DNA from: Nocardia niigatensis NBRC 100131
GTDB lineage: Bacteria > Actinomycetota > Actinomycetes > Mycobacteriales > Mycobacteriaceae
Direction of reading: 5' to 3'
NCBI RefSeq assembly: GCF_000308655.1
Contig: NZ_BAGC01000044.1
Span: forward strand, 186,001 to 250,000
DNA: 64,000 nt
Shown: in pieces, positions 42,669 to 51,574 of the stretch
Numbering within the stretch: the first letter of the stretch is position 1
Layout: each line of letters begins with the position of its first letter
Position numbers and translations under genes: made by a program
The notes under the pieces: generated by a model
The model's input: only the letters and a program-made list of their open reading frames with translations
Database searches by the model: none
Told to the model about the DNA's origin: nothing

Positions 42669-43885
42669 GCGGGAATCTCGATTTCCACGGTGGTTCCGCG
42701 ACCCGGGCGACTCGACACCGCCATCGTGCCCCCAACCTGCTCAGCCCGCTCCCGCATCCCACGGAGACCGAAGCCGGTCGTTATGCGGTCGAAAGCGAAT
42801 CCGGTCCCATCGTCGGTCACCGACAGTCGAACCCCGGTGTCGGTGCGCAGCATGTCCACGGTCACCGTCGATGCCTCGGCGTGCTTGCGCACATTCGCGA
42901 ACGCCTCCTGCGCCACCCGCAACAGCACCACCTCACTCGCGGTGTCGAGGACGGGGAACGCCTCGGCCGCATTGACCGTCACCGCGATACCGGCGCCTTC
43001 GGCAAGCCGGTCACCCTGGCGCCGAACAGAATCGACGAGTGAGCCGTCGGCCAGCACCGAGGGTGTCAGTTCGACAACCATCGAGCGCGCCTCGGCGAGA
43101 TTCTCCCGCGCGGTGTCCCTGATGAGTCCGATGTGCCGGCGAGCGGCCTCCGGGTGCGCATCGACCTCCGACTCGACCGCCTGCGCGAGGGTGACGATGC
43201 TGGTGAATCCCTGCGCCAAGGTGTCGTGGATTTCCCGCGCCAGCCGTGCTCTTTCGTCCGATCGACCCGCAACACGCGACAGCCGGGCGGTTTCCGCCCG
43301 GCTTTGCGCCAGCTCATCGAGCAGCACCGCTTGCTGTTCGCCGCGTTCGACCGCTACCCCGATCGCGCTCCCGATCATGGGGCTGAGCACCAACCCCAGG
43401 AGCGAGATCGACAGCGCCAGTGGCACATCCGAACCGTGTACCCCCTGGGTCGCCAGGGCTGTCAGAGGGATGATCGCGCTGACCGTAGTACCCATCGCGA
43501 GCGCGGCGTTGAGTGGCAACTCCAGATAAATGAGCGAATAGACCACCGGAAGGGCGGCGGCCGCCCCGGCGGAGAGATAGATGGCGGTGGCGAACAGGGC
43601 CACCACGCCGAGCGTGAATCCCGCTGTTCGGCAGTTCAACTCGCGTGTCGAGTAGTACTCGGCACGTCCGACGCGGACCTGTCCGAACACCAGGGTCAGG
43701 ACCACGATGCCGGCCAACATGGCGCAGGAACCGAGTTGACGGGCTGGAGATTGGCTGTGGATGAGGAAAACGACGACGTCGGCCACGAAACATCCGACGA
43801 CGACGAACCCGCCCCAGAGCCGGTACCAGGGTCCGGGCGGTGGGCCGTACATGGCCTTGATACCGATCACCGGCGCACCGTTCAT
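42665..43885 (-). CDS. Sensor histidine kinase of the NarL-partner (HisKA_3) type
   Basis: 406 residues. N-terminal half: about 5 membrane helices (GFVVVGCFVADVVVFLI, LGSCAMLAGIVVLTLVFG, TLGVVALFATAIYLSAG and more) with no extracellular loop large enough for a ligand domain, so it likely senses membrane or intramembrane signals. The dimerisation segment has the phospho-site His220 in ARLAREIHDTLAQGF. The ATPase domain shows the N box AFANVRKHA, the G1 box DDGTGFA and GFGLRGMRERAEQVGG. ATG 43885 places 27 bp between the palindrome and the gene. Partner: the overlapping response regulator. Confidence 0.93.
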   Translation of the reverse strand: MNGAPVIGIKAMYGPPPGPWYRLWGGFVVVGCFVADVVVFLIHSQSPARQLGSCAMLAGIVVLTLVFGQVRVGRAEYYSTRELNCRTAGFTLGVVALFATAIYLSAGAAAALPVVYSLIYLELPLNAALAMGTTVSAIIPLTALATQGVHGSDVPLALSISLLGLVLSPMIGSAIGVAVERGEQQAVLLDELAQSRAETARLSRVAGRSDERARLAREIHDTLAQGFTSIVTLAQAVESEVDAHPEAARRHIGLIRDTARENLAEARSMVVELTPSVLADGSLVDSVRRQGDRLAEGAGIAVTVNAAEAFPVLDTASEVVLLRVAQEAFANVRKHAEASTVTVDMLRTDTGVRLSVTDDGTGFAFDRITTGFGLRGMRERAEQVGGTMAVSSRPGRGTTVEIEIPA

Positions 43886-43912
43886 CCCTCGAGGTTATCG
43901 GAGGTGAACGGC

Positions 43913-43942
43913 CCGGGTGTCCACCGATCGGTGGACACCCGG
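43913..43942. promoter_or_regulatory. 30-bp perfect palindrome before the kinase gene
   Basis: CCGGGTGTCCACCGA (43913-43927) followed directly by its exact reverse complement (to 43942), 28 bp before the kinase ATG. A LuxR-type response regulator usually binds such inverted repeats, so autoregulation is likely. It could also form an mRNA hairpin in the leader. Confidence 0.6.
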
Positions 43943-44124
43943 CCCGGGTCAGCGGTCGATCGACCGATAGCCGGGCACTATATCTCCGACCCACCTGCAG
44001 AATTGTGAGATTTCGGTTCAACCCATCCGATTGGGCAGGTTGTTCATCCGTGGATACACGAAAGATTGCAACGAGTGCGCATTGTTCGCCAGGTAGAACC
44101 TGTACTAGTTTAGGGTAACTTTTA

Positions 44125-44184
44125 GTCACGCGAATCGCGTGACCTTCGTCACAGTTGCAGTCGGTCGAATGCCGTGTGTAGAGT
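44125..44184 (+). promoter_or_regulatory. Palindrome and promoter of the biosynthesis remnant locus
   Basis: GTCACGCGA-A-TCGCGTGAC (44125-44143) is a perfect 19-bp inverted repeat. Just downstream TTGCAG (44155-44160), 18 nt, TAGAGT (44179-44184) forms a reasonable sigma-A type promoter reading toward the carrier protein gene. The palindrome touches the -35 side, so an activator or repressor site is plausible. The surrounding 43.95-44.33 kb gap is AT-richer than the rest of the window and holds no gene. Confidence 0.5.
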
Positions 44185-44328
44185 CCGCTAGGCGCCGGAA
44201 ATTGACACTGAAACAAGTCATGTAATTGGGGGATGAAAGGCGACTCGTTTACGCCTTTGATGGCGCGAATAAATCTATGGATAATACGGCTTCAATTCAG
44301 CCGGGGGGTGGGCTCGATCGAAATTGAT

Positions 44329-44607
44329 ATGGCTACTGATTTGATTACTATCGACGATGTCCGGCTCATGGTTCACGAAGGGCTCAAGGGGAGCCTCTCG
44401 CCTGACTACGACATTTCTGAGACCACTCGTATCGAAGACCTGGGACTGACAAGCCTGCAGGTCGCTGAAATTATCATGAGAATCGAGGACGAGCTCGATA
44501 TCGACCTCGATTCCACACTGCTCGCTGCGGTTCAAACCGTGGGCGAATTACTTGTAGCAGTGGACCTTTCTGCCTGTCACCAAGAACAACGAGGCATCAG
44601 AATTTGA
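44329..44607 (+). CDS. Acyl carrier protein
   Basis: 92-residue carrier protein. The 4'-phosphopantetheine site is Ser42 in EDLGLTSLQVAEIIMRIED, followed by ELDIDLDSTLLAAVQTVGELL, the standard helix II-IV pattern. ATG 44329 is chosen; GTG 44308 and ATG 44233 extend it in frame with weaker ribosome sites. The gene is AT-richer than its neighbours. A TTG start of the acyl-AMP ligase overlaps its stop (TTGA), so the two are coupled: the ligase would load an acyl group onto this carrier. The ligase is truncated, so the pathway is probably dead. Confidence 0.85.
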   Translation: MATDLITIDDVRLMVHEGLKGSLSPDYDISETTRIEDLGLTSLQVAEIIMRIEDELDIDLDSTLLAAVQTVGELLVAVDLSACHQEQRGIRI

Positions 44608-45119
44608 ACAGGATCGACGTCGAAGCCCAAGGTCCGGACCAGTTCTGGATTCGCCTTTTTGAAACGTCACTCACTTACGAGCATCGACTGTATTTCTGGG
44701 AGAGTGGCGCTTACCGGAGTTACACGCGAGCGGAGTTGATGGCCGGTGGCCGCTCGGTGGCACGCGAGCTGATCGATCGGGGCGTCCGGCGTGGCGACAT
44801 CGCGGCAGTTGTCCTGAACAACTCGGCCCAGGCGGTCTCGACGCTGATGGGGTGCTGGCTCGCCGGTGTCACGCTGGCTTCGCTGCCCGAACGGGCAGTC
44901 GGCAGCGATGTCGGCACCTATAGGGAGCAGATCGAGGCGATTTGCGCCCAGCTGCGGCCGGCGGCCGCATTCTGCGCGGCGGACGTCCTGGGCAGCCTCG
45001 GACCCGAGACCATCAGCGCAGCCACGTTCACCGGCTTCGACGAGGTGCTCGCCGAGCCTGCCGACCGCGCGGTCGAGGCCCGGTTCCTCGACTACGACCA
45101 GCCGGTCTTCATCCAGTAG
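44604..45119 (+). pseudogene. Acyl-AMP ligase, 5' fragment
   Basis: 171 codons of an adenylate-forming enzyme of the fatty acyl-AMP ligase/CoA ligase type. RSYTRAELMAGGRSVARELI, VLNNSAQAVSTLMGCWLAGV and the RFLDYDQPVFIQ segment are the N-terminal conserved blocks; full members run about 570 residues and continue VFIQYSSGSTG. Here the frame meets a TAG immediately after FIQ, and the following DNA is from a different gene family (MMPL), so the region from the P-loop to the C-domain has been deleted. TTG 44604 overlaps the carrier protein stop. Confidence 0.85.
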
Positions 45120-45463
45120 GCGCTGTCGCCCTGGGAATCGGGCAGACCGGCCGGGTCGTCACGGCTGCGGCATTGCTGATGGCGATCGTCTTCGCCGCAC
45201 TGACGGCATCCTCGGTCGCGATCATGCGCATGCTGGGTCTGGGGCTGGCGCTGGCGGTGATTCTCGATACCACAGTGATTCGCATGCTGCTGATGCCCTC
45301 GTTCATGAAATTGATGGGCCCTGCGAACTGGTGGGCGCCGCGGCCGCTGCGGGCATTCCATGGCCGCTTCGGCCTCGACAGAGACGTGGATCCGGTGCCG
45401 CACTCCGAGCGCAGCAGCGGCGACGAGCGTATCGATGCAAATTCAGTTGGAGGACGATCGTGA
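45120..45463 (+). pseudogene. MMPL transporter, 3' fragment
   Basis: Frame-2 open reading (codons ending at 45463) encodes about 110 residues of the C-terminal end of an MMPL/RND lipid exporter: ALGIGQTGRVVTAAALLMAI, then MLGLGLALAVILDTTVIRML and the diagnostic LMGPANWWAPRPLRAFHGRFGLD. Full MmpL proteins have about 950 residues. It has no start of its own and is joined to the acyl-AMP ligase fragment at about 45,115-45,125. Its stop overlaps the next start (GTGA), an original operon coupling that has survived. Confidence 0.85.
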
Positions 45464-46557
45464 ACGTTGTGATAGTTGGCGCCGGCTATGCGGGGACAAT
45501 CGCCGCGAACCGGTTGAAGAAGAAGTCGCCGAACGTGGCGATAACCGTGGTCAACCCACGATCGGAATTCATCGAGCGGGTCCGCCTGCACGAGGAGATC
45601 GCCGGCACCGGCGCCGCGGCGACACCGCTCGCGGCGATGCTCTCCGACGGCATCGCCCTCCGGACCGGCTCCGTGCGGAAGGTCGGCGACGGCGTGGTCA
45701 CACTCGACGACGGCGAAACCCTCTCCTACGAATACCTGTTTCTCGCGGTCGGCAGCACGGTCACGCCGATCCCGGGCGCAACGCCGGTAGGCACCTGGGA
45801 GGGTGCGGTCCGGGCTCGGGAGTGCCTGGCCGCGCTACCGGCCGCGGGGACCGTCACCGTCATCGGTGGTGGACTGACCGGCATCGAGACAGCCTCCGAA
45901 CTGGCCGCGGCCCGGCCGGATCTGCGCGTGCGCCTGGTCGCCGAGACGGTCGGAGCGAGTCTGTCCGCCGGTGCCCGCCGGCGGGTCCACCAGGTGCTGG
46001 AACAGTTGAACGTCACGATCGTGAACGGCTCGGTCGCCGCGGTCGAGCCGGGCGGCGTGGTCCGGCTCGAATCCGGTACCGAATTCGCCTCCGACCTCAC
46101 CCTGTGGGCCGTGGTGTCCGGGATTCCCGATCTCGCCGCCAGCAGCGGACTCACGGTCAACGATGAGGGGCGCGCCGTGGTCGACCAGTATCTGCGCAGC
46201 GTCGACGATCAGCAGATCTTCGTGATCGGTGACTGCGCGGCCGTACCGGGCGCCCGATTGTGCTGTGCCACCGCCTCACCGCAGGGTGCCCACGCGGCCG
46301 ACACGCTCGCGCGGATCCTGGCGGACAAGAAGCCGAAGCCGTATTCGATGGGCTACACCGGCCAGGCCCTGAGCCTGGGCCGGAAGAATGGCCTGGTACA
46401 GGCCAGCAGCCGCGACGGCCAGGTCCGCTGGCTCTACATCAGCGGCCGGATCGCCGCGGTGTCGAAGGAATACATCTCCCGGTACGCGAAATTCGGCTCG
46501 CGCACCGCGACCTATGCGTGGCTGCCCGGCAAGCGCACTCGAACGCAAAGGTCGTGA
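45460..46557 (+). CDS. FAD/NAD(P)-binding oxidoreductase, NDH-2-like
   Basis: 365 residues. Two dinucleotide folds: NVVIVGAGYAGTIAANRLKK (FAD) and TVIGGGLTGIETASELA (NADH), then the C-terminal FVIGDCAAVPGARL flavin block. Overall it fits the type II NADH dehydrogenase/rubredoxin-reductase-like superfamily. GTG 45460 with TTGGAGGA 7 nt upstream overlaps the MMPL fragment's stop, so it belonged to the same operon. A role in redox tailoring or electron supply for lipid biosynthesis is inferred. Reading frame is intact, which is notable as the two genes before it and the one after it are broken. Confidence 0.88.
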   Translation: MNVVIVGAGYAGTIAANRLKKKSPNVAITVVNPRSEFIERVRLHEEIAGTGAAATPLAAMLSDGIALRTGSVRKVGDGVVTLDDGETLSYEYLFLAVGSTVTPIPGATPVGTWEGAVRARECLAALPAAGTVTVIGGGLTGIETASELAAARPDLRVRLVAETVGASLSAGARRRVHQVLEQLNVTIVNGSVAAVEPGGVVRLESGTEFASDLTLWAVVSGIPDLAASSGLTVNDEGRAVVDQYLRSVDDQQIFVIGDCAAVPGARLCCATASPQGAHAADTLARILADKKPKPYSMGYTGQALSLGRKNGLVQASSRDGQVRWLYISGRIAAVSKEYISRYAKFGSRTATYAWLPGKRTRTQRS

Positions 46558-46618
46558 CGAATCGGCGAAATGCATGGCGTACAGCGAATTCCGGGCTCTG
46601 TCGCAAGGAGATGTTTCA

Positions 46619-48129
46619 GTGGTTGATCGCGAAGTTGTCATCGTCGGTGCGGGGTTCCCCGGCATCGGCCTCGGCATCCAGTTACGCAAGGCGGGCTTCA
46701 CCGACTTCGCGATCCTGGAGGCCGCCGACGATCTCGGCGGCGTCTGGCACCACAACAGATACCCGGGAGTCGCTGTCGACATTCCCTCGACGACATACTC
46801 CTATTCCTACGAGCCGAATCCGTCCTGGTCGCGATTGTTCGCGCCCGGCGACGAACTCGCGGCCTACGCCAAGCGTTGCGCCGCCAAGTACGGCGTCGTG
46901 AACCACATCCGGCTCAACACCCGCGTCGAGGCGGCGACATACGACGAGCGTCACCACCAGTGGAACGTACGGACGGGCAGGGGACCGCTCACGGCACGCT
47001 TCCTGGTCTCGGCGGTGGGGCCGCTCGACCAGCCGAAGTACCCGGACATTCCGGGGCTGGACACCTTCGCCGGGCGAACCGTGCACACCGCGCGCTGGGA
47101 CCCGGATCTCGAGTTGCGTGGCAAGCGGGTCGCCGTCATCGGAAGCGGCGCCTCCGCGCTGCAGCTGGTTCCCGAGATCGCGCCCGAGGTGAGACGACTC
47201 CTCGCCTTCCAGCGGACACCGATCTGGGTGATCCCGAAACCGAACAGCACCATCCCACCGCCGATGCGGCGATTGTTCGAACACGCCCCGGTCGTCCAAC
47301 GTGTACTGCGGATGGCGACCTCGCTGGCGGCCGAACTGGTGATGACCGCCGGCATCGCGTACCACATGCGCATACCGCTGTTCGTTCGCAGCGTCGAGAA
47401 GCTGTGCCTGTGGCACCTCCGGAGGCAGGTTGCCGACCCCGAGGTCCGCGCGCGGCTGACACCGCGGTACGGCCTCGGGTGCAAGCGCCCTTCCTTCTCC
47501 AACACCTACCTGCGAACCTTCAACCGCGACAACGTCATCCTCATTACCGACCGCATTCTGCGCATCGTCCCCGAGGGCATCGTCACCGCGACGGCCGACC
47601 GATCCTCGGGCGTGGTGACCGAGACGCTGCACGAGGTCGAGATCCTCTTGCTCGCAACGGGTTCAAGACGATGCAACTAGGAGTGGTTCCGCCGTTCCCG
47701 CTCCACGGCACAGACGGCATCGATGTCGGGCAGTGGTGGGATGAGAACCGCTACCAGAACTACGAGGGCATCTCGAGTCCGCTGGCGCCCAATTTCTGGC
47801 TGATGAGCGGGCCGTGGTCCGCCGCCGGGGCGTCCTGGTTCAGCGTGATCGAGTCCGGGAGCCGGCACATCGTGCGCTGCCTCCGCGAGGCACGGCGGCG
47901 TGGGGCCACCCAGGTGGTCGTCAAGCAAGAGCCCCACGACGCCTACATGCGGAGCATGCGCGAGAAGGTCCGGCACACCTCGTTCGCACAGCCCAGCTGC
48001 TCGCACGCCAACAGTTACTACTTCGACCGGCACGGTGAAGCACCCTTCATGCGCCCCATCTCGGGACCCGCGCTCGAGGTCGCCAGCCGCACTTTCAACC
48101 TCGGTCACTACCGGTACGAGCGGATCTGA
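46619..48129 (+). pseudogene. Baeyer-Villiger-type flavin monooxygenase with a frameshift
   Basis: Two overlapping frames together read as one 500-residue flavin monooxygenase: REVVIVGAGFPGIGLGIQLR (FAD site), GGVWHHNRYPGVAVDIPS, then GPLDQPKYPDIPGLDTFAGR and KRVAVIGSGASALQLVPEI (NADPH site). At about 47,659 the frame ends ATGSRRCN-stop, while the +2 frame continues GFKTMQLGVV...PISGPALEVASRTFNLGHYRYERI to 48129. One base missing from the ATG(F)K codon explains it. GTG 46619 follows AAGGAG. Real frameshift or sequence error cannot be told apart here. Confidence 0.85.
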
Positions 48130-48171
48130 AACCTCCGTCCCCGTCCGTCGGCATCGAGCCTCGGGTGACAT

Positions 48172-48210
48172 GAGAACGGCCCCGGAACCAGTGGTTCCGG
48201 GGCCGTTCTC
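48172..48210. terminator. Strong hairpin terminator before the first tRNA
   Basis: A 19-bp perfect stem centred on G48191 (GAGAACGGCCCCGGAACCA arm), 42 bp after the monooxygenase remnant and 5 bp from the 3' end of the minus-strand tRNA, so it can stop transcripts from either side. Confidence 0.85.
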
Positions 48211-48215
48211 TGTAG

Positions 48216-48289
48216 TAGCGGGGACAGGATTTGAACCTGCGACCTCTGGGTTATGAGCCCAGCGAGCTACCGAGCTGCTCCACCCCGCG
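48216..48289 (-). tRNA. tRNA-fMet (initiator), anticodon CAU, copy 1
   Basis: 74 nt, CCA not encoded. The anticodon stem has three consecutive G:C pairs (GGG/CCC) and C1 is unpaired to U72, both hallmarks of the initiator. T-loop GGTTCAAATCC and D-loop AGCAGCTCGGTAGCT are normal. A TAATGT -10-like element lies just upstream at 48302-48307 (minus strand). Near identical to the copy at 57126. Confidence 0.95.
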
Positions 48290-48353
48290 TTGGTACGGAT
48301 AACATTACACACGGGTGTGGAGTGGAACCTAATCGTCTGGTCAGGACAGGTTT

Positions 48354-50351
48354 TCAGGGGTGCGGCGGGATGAGGTGGAGGGATCGGGGCGTGGGGGCGG
48401 CGGGGTTCGGATCGGTGGTGCGCGCGGTGTAGCGGCGGGCGGCGATCATGATCGCCAGTGCGGCGGCGAGCAGGACGAGCAGGACCGTGACGGAGGTCCA
48501 GAACATGCGGTCGTAGAGAGCGATGTCGGCGCGGATGATGGCTCGGCGGGCGAAGGTCATCGGAGCGATGTCCTTGAAGGGGCGGAACAGGAGTGGAGTG
48601 GTGCCGGCCGGGAAGACCCCGCCGAAGGCGAAGATCTGGAACATGTAGAAGGAGAAGGCGGCGATGGAACCGGCGACACGGCCGAAGAGGACCACGAACA
48701 ATTGCGCGGTCACCGCCGCCACCAGGGCGACAAGGGCGATCACGGCGATCATGACCGGCCACTGTTGTGGGGACCAGCCGAGCGAGCTGCCGTAGACGGC
48801 GGTGAGGGCGGCCACGCCGAGGACGCACACCGCGCCGACCGCGGCACCGCGCAGGACCGGCGCGGCGGCGCGTCGCCAGGATGAGCGGCCGCGGGCCGTT
48901 CCGCCCAAGGGGCGCACCAGCATCCACAGAATGATGGCCGCGAGGAAGGCGCCCATCACGACCAGGACGGGGCCCGCGCCGCGGGCGATGTCCTTGTGAC
49001 TGCGGTCGCCGTCGCGGACGAGCTGGCTGGGTTCCTGGTTGCGGATGTCCATGGTGACGGGCTGGGCGATGATGTCGGCCGAGGCGCCGGGGTCGGCGAT
49101 GTGCGGTGCGGCGGCCGCGCCGTCGCGCAGGCCGTTGTCGAGCTGGGTTGCGCCGTCGCCCAATTGGGCGACACCGGCGCGAAGGTCGCGCCCGCCGGCG
49201 ACCAGCTGGTTCAGGCCGGCGGACAGGTCGGTCGCGCCACTGCCGAGCTGCACTGTGCCGTCGCGCAATTGGGCGCTGCCGTCGGCGAGGGCGAGCACGC
49301 CGGAGCGATAGTCGGCGTTGGGGTCGGTGAGCTGACGGGCCAATTCCTTTGTGCCGTCCCGCAGCTGGGTCAGCTGACCGACGAGCGAATCCGGATCGCC
49401 GGGCCGCACCTGGCCGATGAGGTTCTTCAGCTGGGTTACCGCGTCGGCCACGGCCGGGTCCGGGTTGCGGCTCAGCTGGTCGAGCAGCGGATCCAGCTGA
49501 CCCGCGAGCCGCCCCGCCGGCTGCAGCGCGTCGAGCAGCGGCGTCACGACCTGGTCCACGCCGTCGCGGATCTGCCGCGCCCCGGAGCCGAGCTGATCGG
49601 TGCCGGTGACCAATTGGTTCGCGCCGTCGGCGAGCTGGACCGCGCCGGTGTGGAGCTGGCCGGTGCCGGCGGCGAGCTGCGCCGCGCCGGTGGCGGCCTG
49701 ATCGAGTCCGTCGGCGAGCCGGCCGGAGCCGTCGGCGAGCTGCGCGGTGCCCTGGGCCAATTGGGTCGCGCCCTTCGAGGCGTCACCGAGGCCGGAGCCG
49801 AGACTGTTGACGCCGACCAGGATCTGACCGGCGTAGCCGCGCCCGATGGTGGCCGCGATCTGATTCTGGGCCTCGGTGACGACACTGTTGGCCACCGCGG
49901 GTCCCAGCGTGCCGTTGAAGTCGTTGTACCAGACCATGATCCGGGCATGCTGCGGTGCGGGATCGGTGACGCTCAGGACGTTGCGGGTGAAGTCGGCGGG
50001 GATGACGACCGAGAAGGCGTACCGGCTCTCCCGCAGCCCGCGCACCGCTTCGGCGCTGCTGACCCGGTGGAATTGGAGTTCGCCGCTGGACACCAGATTG
50101 TCGAGAATCTCGGTGCCCATGTTCTGGGCCTTGCCGTCGGAGACGCCGCCGGTGTCGTCGCTGGCGACGGCGACCGGAATGTGCCTCAGGTACAGCTCCG
50201 GATCCCACATGATCCACATGTAGACCGCCGAGATCAGGGTCGGCACGACCAGCAGCAGGACGATCGCGACCCGCGTGAGCGCGGATCCCCCCGGTGCGTG
50301 GCGGACCAGGCCACCGATGCGACTGCGGATGGATGTCGATCTGTCTGCCAC
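48354..50351 (-). CDS. YhgE/Pip-family membrane protein
   Basis: 665 residues. One N-terminal helix (TRVAIVLLLVVPTLISAVYMW), then a periplasmic-facing region of about 400 residues dominated by repeated LADGSxQLxxG heptad-like units (residues about 190-280 and 345-430), and five C-terminal helices of the ABC-2 membrane type (AGPVLVVMGAFLAAIILWM, APVLRGAAVGAVCVLGVAA, WPVMIAVIALVALVAAVTA and others). YhgE/Pip proteins are phage-infection-protein homologues and part of Firmicute type VII secretion (EsaA-like) but their role in Nocardia is open. ATG 50351 starts the helix-bearing part. Confidence 0.88.
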   Translation of the reverse strand: MADRSTSIRSRIGGLVRHAPGGSALTRVAIVLLLVVPTLISAVYMWIMWDPELYLRHIPVAVASDDTGGVSDGKAQNMGTEILDNLVSSGELQFHRVSSAEAVRGLRESRYAFSVVIPADFTRNVLSVTDPAPQHARIMVWYNDFNGTLGPAVANSVVTEAQNQIAATIGRGYAGQILVGVNSLGSGLGDASKGATQLAQGTAQLADGSGRLADGLDQAATGAAQLAAGTGQLHTGAVQLADGANQLVTGTDQLGSGARQIRDGVDQVVTPLLDALQPAGRLAGQLDPLLDQLSRNPDPAVADAVTQLKNLIGQVRPGDPDSLVGQLTQLRDGTKELARQLTDPNADYRSGVLALADGSAQLRDGTVQLGSGATDLSAGLNQLVAGGRDLRAGVAQLGDGATQLDNGLRDGAAAAPHIADPGASADIIAQPVTMDIRNQEPSQLVRDGDRSHKDIARGAGPVLVVMGAFLAAIILWMLVRPLGGTARGRSSWRRAAAPVLRGAAVGAVCVLGVAALTAVYGSSLGWSPQQWPVMIAVIALVALVAAVTAQLFVVLFGRVAGSIAAFSFYMFQIFAFGGVFPAGTTPLLFRPFKDIAPMTFARRAIIRADIALYDRMFWTSVTVLLVLLAAALAIMIAARRYTARTTDPNPAAPTPRSLHLIPPHP

Positions 50352-50444
50352 GGTGAACCCCGATACTGCGCACTGCCAAATTCGGGGCCCAAGCTACCTG
50401 GTCATTCGTCCAGTATGTGTGATTTCAGAGAAATGCCCGCGGGA

Positions 50445-51203
50445 TCAGCGGGTCGCGTCGACCACGAGGGCTGTGGTGTTGTCGGTGCCGCCACGACCCA
50501 GCGCCGCGCTCACCAGGGCCTCCGCAGTGTGGCCCGCCGAAATGCTGTGGGACAGTATCGACTTGACGATCGGCATGCCGAGTTTCTTGCCGACCCCGTC
50601 GGTGCAGAGCAGCAGGCGTCCCGCACTCGATCCCGAGGCGGTGCGACCGATATCGGCCGGCTGCACGGTCCGTACCGAGGTCGTCACCAGATGCCGCATG
50701 CCGGGCAGCGGGTCGTGGCCACGGACCCGGAAATACTCGGCGACCGTGTGATCGGTGGTCATGCGATGCAGGACACGGCCGTTCCAGCGGTAGGCGCGGC
50801 AGTCACCCACCCAGGCGATATCGCAGGGGCCGTCCAGCTGACCACTGCTCGGCAGCACCGCCACCACCAGGACACTGTCGGCGCTCGACTCGGGTAGCTC
50901 GCGTAGCAATTCGCGCTGGGCCGCGAGGATTCCGGCCTGCGCGCCGTCCCCGACCGCCGCCCGCGCCGCGGTCCGGGCCACCAGCCGCGCTGCCCGGGCC
51001 GCGGCCAGATGATCCCCCACGCCGTCCGCCACCACGAAAGCGCTGCGCCCCAGCCGCGCATCGGTGAAGGTGGCGAAGGCGTCCGCGTTGATCGTGCGCC
51101 GCCCGAGCCGGCTCACCCCGGCGCCGGCCACCAGCCCGAGCCGCGCCTGCACGTCGGTGTCGACGGCGGCGGAATCTCCTACTTCGATGGCTTCGGTGTG
51201 CAC
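50445..51203 (-). CDS. PP2C-type Ser/Thr protein phosphatase
   Basis: 252 residues. PP2C motifs: GAGVSRLGRRTINADAFA (motif with RN-type entry), VVADGVGDH with metal Asp, IAWVGDCRAYRWNGR, LLLCTDGVGKKL and GGTDNTTALVV. Metal ligands all look intact, so it should remove phosphate from Ser/Thr. No kinase is next to it in this window; in actinobacteria stand-alone PP2C proteins often act on forespore or stress switches. It is transcribed with the YhgE gene direction across a 93-bp gap. Confidence 0.9.
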   Translation of the reverse strand: MHTEAIEVGDSAAVDTDVQARLGLVAGAGVSRLGRRTINADAFATFTDARLGRSAFVVADGVGDHLAAARAARLVARTAARAAVGDGAQAGILAAQRELLRELPESSADSVLVVAVLPSSGQLDGPCDIAWVGDCRAYRWNGRVLHRMTTDHTVAEYFRVRGHDPLPGMRHLVTTSVRTVQPADIGRTASGSSAGRLLLCTDGVGKKLGMPIVKSILSHSISAGHTAEALVSAALGRGGTDNTTALVVDATR

Positions 51204-51340
51204 GACCCGACCTCCTGGGACTCGGCCTCACGGGATGCTGTCCAGCAGCACTACCCATTCAACGGCCGAAACCCGAGTGGCGCTCCCGAATTGTCTGTGC
51301 GCTTGCTGAGGAAATCGGGCATTCACCCTATTCTGGGGGC

Positions 51341-51574
51341 GTGTCGCGGCGGAAACCCGGTTCCGGACCACAGCCCGGATCAAACACACCGGGGCCCGCA
51401 CACACCGAACGACTGCGCAGCCCCCAGCCCGTCCTCGAGCGGCGCATGCCCTCCAAACGCGGTGCGATGGAACAACCCAACGCATGTCACGACGGCGACG
51501 CGGCGCTCACCCCGGTGTTCTGGTTCGTCCTCGGCTTGACCGGCGTCACTGCGGGCTCGGCGGAATCGCGTTGA
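51341..51574 (+). CDS. Possible small hypothetical protein
   Basis: 77-residue frame from GTG 51341 (weak ribosome site) to 51574, ending at the ATG of the hydrolase remnant (TGATG overlap). It is basic and proline-rich at first, then VFWFVLGLTGVTAGS forms one short apolar segment. No family seen. The overlap with the next frame argues for translation, but low complexity argues against. Confidence 0.3.
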   Translation: MSRRKPGSGPQPGSNTPGPAHTERLRSPQPVLERRMPSKRGAMEQPNACHDGDAALTPVFWFVLGLTGVTAGSAESR

